A stretch of 25,840 nt of DNA. Source: Bifidobacterium breve. GTDB taxonomy: Bacteria; Actinomycetota; Acidimicrobiia; Acidimicrobiales; Ilumatobacteraceae. The notes under the pieces were generated by a model. It was not told the DNA's origin. It saw only the letters and a list, made by a program, of their open reading frames with translations, and did not search any database. The first letter of the stretch is position 1, and each line of letters begins with the position of its first letter. Of this stretch, positions 23,384 to 25,840 are shown in pieces. Position numbers and translations under genes: made by a program. Location of the stretch: assembly GCA_945896935.1 (NCBI GenBank), contig CAMDER010000006.1, positions 1 through 25,840 on the forward strand. The letters are read 5' to 3'.

Positions 23384-25615
23384 ATGGCAACGGTAACTCG
23401 GCTTCTCCCGTGGAGGAGACAACACAGTTCGCCCGACGACGAAATGGCTCCTGTGTTGCAGTCATTCCGGCGCCGCCACCCCAAGGCATCTACAGCCTTA
23501 ATGACAAAGGCTTTTGAAACAGCTCGCGCCGCGCATTCTCAACAGACTCGAAAAAGTGGTGAGGGGTATATCAATCACCCTCTTGCAGTGGCCAAAATCG
23601 TCGCAGATATCGGGCTTGATGAAACAACAGTCATCGCTGCCTTGCTACACGACGCCGTTGAAGACACCGAAATAACAGTCGCTGACGTTGAGCGCGATTT
23701 CGGACCAGAGGTGGCTGCCATTGTCGATGGTGTCACCAAACTCGATCGAATTCGCTTTGATTCTAAGGAAGAACAACAAGCCGCAACTATGCGCAAAATG
23801 CTCGTGGCAATGGCCAAGGATCTACGCGTATTGATTATCAAGTTGGCCGATCGCTTGCACAATATGCGCACGATTGCTGCAATGCCACTTGAGAAGCAGC
23901 AACGTATTGCCAACGAAACACTCGACATCTATGCACCGCTTGCCCACCGTCTCGGTATGCAGGGGCTCAAACAACAACTTGAAGATTTGGCTTTCGCTTC
24001 AATGTATCCAAAACGTTACGCCGAGCTCGATCACCTAGTGAGCAGTCGTAGTCCTGAACGAGATGTGTACCTCGCTAAGGCAATGTCTGACGTTCGAGCC
24101 AAATTGTCAGATTTGAATATTGACGCAGACGTCACCGGTCGCGGAAAGCATTTATGGAGCATCTACGAAAAGATGATTCAAAAAGGCAAAGAATTTGATG
24201 AGATTTTCGACATCGTTGCCATACGAGTCGTTGTCGATTCAGTGAAAGATTGTTACGCAGCTCTGGGATGCATCCACGGAACTTGGAAGCCCATTGTTGG
24301 GCGTTTCAAGGACTACGTTGCTATGCCAAAATTTAACTTGTATCAAAGTTTGCACACCACTGTTATTGGTCCCGGTGGCAAACCACTTGAAATTCAAATA
24401 CGTTCGCGCGAAATGCATCAAAGAGCCGAGTGGGGAGTGGCTGCTCATTGGGCCTATAAAGATGACAACGAAGTACCAGATATTGATTGGTTGAACCGGA
24501 TTATCGATTGGCAAAGCGATATCGCTGATCCGGCGCAGTTCATGGAGAGTTTGAAAACTGATCTCGACCAAGACGAGATCTTTGTATTTACTCCTAAAGG
24601 TCGCGTGATTGCGCTACCACTTGGGTCATGCCCGGTTGATTTTGCCTACTCGGTGCACACTGCTATCGGTAATGCCTGTATTGGTGCTCGCGTTAACGGT
24701 CGGCTTGTACCGTTAACGCACCAGTTGAAATCTGGGGATACTTGCGAAATCTTTACATCAAAAGTTGAGTCAGCGAGTCCGTCTCGTGAATGGCTCGAAT
24801 TCATTTCATCACCGAAAGCTCGCAACAAGGTGAAGCAATGGTTCTCCCGCGAAAAACGCGAAGATCTTGTTGAAGCAGGTCGCGAAGATCTGTCGAAAGA
24901 GCTTCGTCGGGTGCGATTACCCGTCAACCGGGTCATGGAGAGTTCGCATCTCATCGCCGAAATGGAGTCATTGAATTATCTTGATCTCGAAACTTTGCTT
25001 GCAGCAATTGGTGAAGGTCACGTTGAAGCCACTCAATTTGCCCAAAGAATTGCTGCACGGTTCGAAGATTCAAATTCTGAAGAACGATTGCCAGCATCAG
25101 TTTTGCGGCCCGATGACTTGCGTCGACGGGGCAATAACGTTGGAATTCATGTTGATGGTTTTGACGATGTTCTGATCCGATTGTCTAAGTGCTGTACGCC
25201 CGTCCCCGGAGACGAAATCATGGGTTTCATCACGCGCGGGCGCGGGGTCAGTGTCCATCGATCAGACTGCGTGAATGCGGGAACTTTCGCCGACGATCAG
25301 TCGTCGCGTCTTGTTGATGTTGAATGGGATGGCTCAGCAACCGGAACAGTTTTCCGTGCCAGTGTTGAAGTCATCGCTCTTGATCGCTCTGGGCTTTTAC
25401 GCGACGTTGCCAACGAACTCTCCGAACAACATGTCAATATCGTGGCGTGCAGTACCCATACCGGGGGAGACCGAATCGCCAAAATGCGTTTTGAATTCGA
25501 ACTGGCCGACCCTGGGCATCTTGACGCAGTTCTACGAACAATCAAAAAGATTGACGGGGTCTACGAAGCGCATCGTTCAGGTACCGGTCGCGCGCTCGAT
25601 GAAGATGATGATTGA
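23384..25615 (+). CDS. relA: Bifunctional (p)ppGpp synthetase/hydrolase RelA/SpoT (Rel)
   Basis: A 743-residue long RSH enzyme of the stringent response. The hydrolase HD domain keeps its metal and catalytic residues: His65 (YINHPL), HDAVED (89-94), and LADRLHNMRT (154-163). The synthetase domain has FDIVAIRVVVD and RFKDYVAMPKFNLYQSLHT (307-325). The RFKD form marks a bifunctional enzyme rather than a synthetase-only RelA. Next come a TGS domain (about 398-460), a helical region, a zinc-finger-like domain with LSKCCTPVPGD (about 600), and a C-terminal ACT domain (about 662-735, VIALDRSGLLRDVANELSEQ). The regulatory half senses ribosomes with uncharged tRNA. Confidence 0.98.
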   Translation: MATVTRLLPWRRQHSSPDDEMAPVLQSFRRRHPKASTALMTKAFETARAAHSQQTRKSGEGYINHPLAVAKIVADIGLDETTVIAALLHDAVEDTEITVADVERDFGPEVAAIVDGVTKLDRIRFDSKEEQQAATMRKMLVAMAKDLRVLIIKLADRLHNMRTIAAMPLEKQQRIANETLDIYAPLAHRLGMQGLKQQLEDLAFASMYPKRYAELDHLVSSRSPERDVYLAKAMSDVRAKLSDLNIDADVTGRGKHLWSIYEKMIQKGKEFDEIFDIVAIRVVVDSVKDCYAALGCIHGTWKPIVGRFKDYVAMPKFNLYQSLHTTVIGPGGKPLEIQIRSREMHQRAEWGVAAHWAYKDDNEVPDIDWLNRIIDWQSDIADPAQFMESLKTDLDQDEIFVFTPKGRVIALPLGSCPVDFAYSVHTAIGNACIGARVNGRLVPLTHQLKSGDTCEIFTSKVESASPSREWLEFISSPKARNKVKQWFSREKREDLVEAGREDLSKELRRVRLPVNRVMESSHLIAEMESLNYLDLETLLAAIGEGHVEATQFAQRIAARFEDSNSEERLPASVLRPDDLRRRGNNVGIHVDGFDDVLIRLSKCCTPVPGDEIMGFITRGRGVSVHRSDCVNAGTFADDQSSRLVDVEWDGSATGTVFRASVEVIALDRSGLLRDVANELSEQHVNIVACSTHTGGDRIAKMRFEFELADPGHLDAVLRTIKKIDGVYEAHRSGTGRALDEDDD

Positions 25616-25695
25616 GTCTGGTTCGGGTGACAGTTATTGTCCAGTTATGAGTGCTTGCGAGGCCTAATCTCCCTGAGCCAGGACGCTGTGACCGC

Positions 25696-25701
25696 TATCC
25701 T
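25696..25701 (+). promoter_or_regulatory. Candidate -10 box for hisS
   Basis: TATCCT ends eight bases before GTG25710. The sequence CCTGAGTAC shared with the pdxS promoter follows. The 94-base gap after relA is too short for a T-box leader. Confidence 0.4.
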
Positions 25702-25709
25702 GAGTACTT

Positions 25710-25840
25710 GTGCCCGAGTTCCAAACCAGCCCAGGGATGCGTGACATCCTTCCTCCCGAATCTGCCCGTTGGCGGCGGTTCGTGGCTGCTTTCGCCGAAA
25801 CCGTGACCGCGGCTGGGTACGGCCAAATTATTCCTCCACT
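25710..25840 (+). CDS. hisS: Histidyl-tRNA synthetase, 5' end only
   Basis: The last 131 bases encode 43 residues of an uninterrupted frame running off the window. The peptide begins with the histidyl-tRNA synthetase N-terminus: FQTSPGMRDILPPESARWRR, then FAETVTAAGYGQIIPP. The SPGMRDILP-type motif is characteristic of class II HisRS. GTG25710 is the only suitable start, because an in-frame stop occurs at 25701-25703. Placement of hisS after relA is common in many bacteria. Confidence 0.88.
   Translation, partial: MPEFQTSPGMRDILPPESARWRRFVAAFAETVTAAGYGQIIPP

Noticed and set aside
25616..25709. T-box or other amino-acid-responsive leader before hisS
   Set aside because: The gap is only 94 bases, has no T-box consensus, no terminator stem with a T-run, and a likely promoter immediately before the start.

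Overview
This window is a dense, mostly plus-strand stretch of an actinobacterial chromosome. It holds 21 complete protein genes and two that are cut by the window edges. No RNA gene, insertion sequence or CRISPR array is visible, and the longest gap between genes is about 105 bases. The actinobacterial assignment rests on a PatA/PimA phosphatidylinositol mannoside pair, an LLM-class (probably F420-linked) oxidoreductase, an actinobacterial-type SecD/SecF, and the order pimA ... pdxS-pdxT-yebC ... ruvC-ruvA-ruvB ... secD-secF-apt-relA, which also runs in this order in mycobacteria. The intermediate G+C (about half by eye), tiny spacers, and retained queA and tgt suggest a streamlined aquatic lineage, possibly Acidimicrobiia/Ilumatobacteraceae. 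That last step is an inference.

Region 1 (1-6379): the 3' end of a PatA-like acyltransferase is followed by a four-gene export cassette. The cassette comprises a lipoprotein with two Cys-pair repeats, a 713-residue membrane-fusion adaptor, a MacB/LolD-type ATPase and a MacB-type permease. A reverse-strand LLM-class oxidoreductase follows. The adaptor is the most unusual gene of the window: three Calx-beta-like modules sit between its peptidoglycan-binding-like domain and the second half of its lipoyl domain, where classical adaptors carry the alpha-helical hairpin.

Region 2 (6437-10279): PimA-like mannosyltransferase, then lemA, htpX and a DUF3048 lipoprotein, which form an envelope and protein-quality group.

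Region 3 (10385-15082): pdxS-pdxT (pyridoxal phosphate synthase), yebC and a Bcp-like peroxiredoxin, followed by a convergent gene for a large secreted alpha/beta-hydrolase-like lipoprotein.

Region 4 (15112-25840): ruvC-ruvA-ruvB (Holliday junction processing), queA-tgt (queuosine tRNA modification), yajC-secD-secF (Sec translocon accessory complex), apt, relA (bifunctional (p)ppGpp enzyme) and the start of hisS.

A recurring regulatory pattern is a -10-like hexamer (TAnnnT or close) ending 6-8 bases before the start codon with no Shine-Dalgarno sequence. It precedes at least eight genes and suggests leaderless transcription. It also helps choose the ruvC start. Other points of interest are a Ser/Thr-rich insert with 8-residue repeats in SecD, a hairpin-rich leader before yajC, a perfect dyad upstream of the pdxS promoter, and a peroxiredoxin whose only second cysteine is its last residue.
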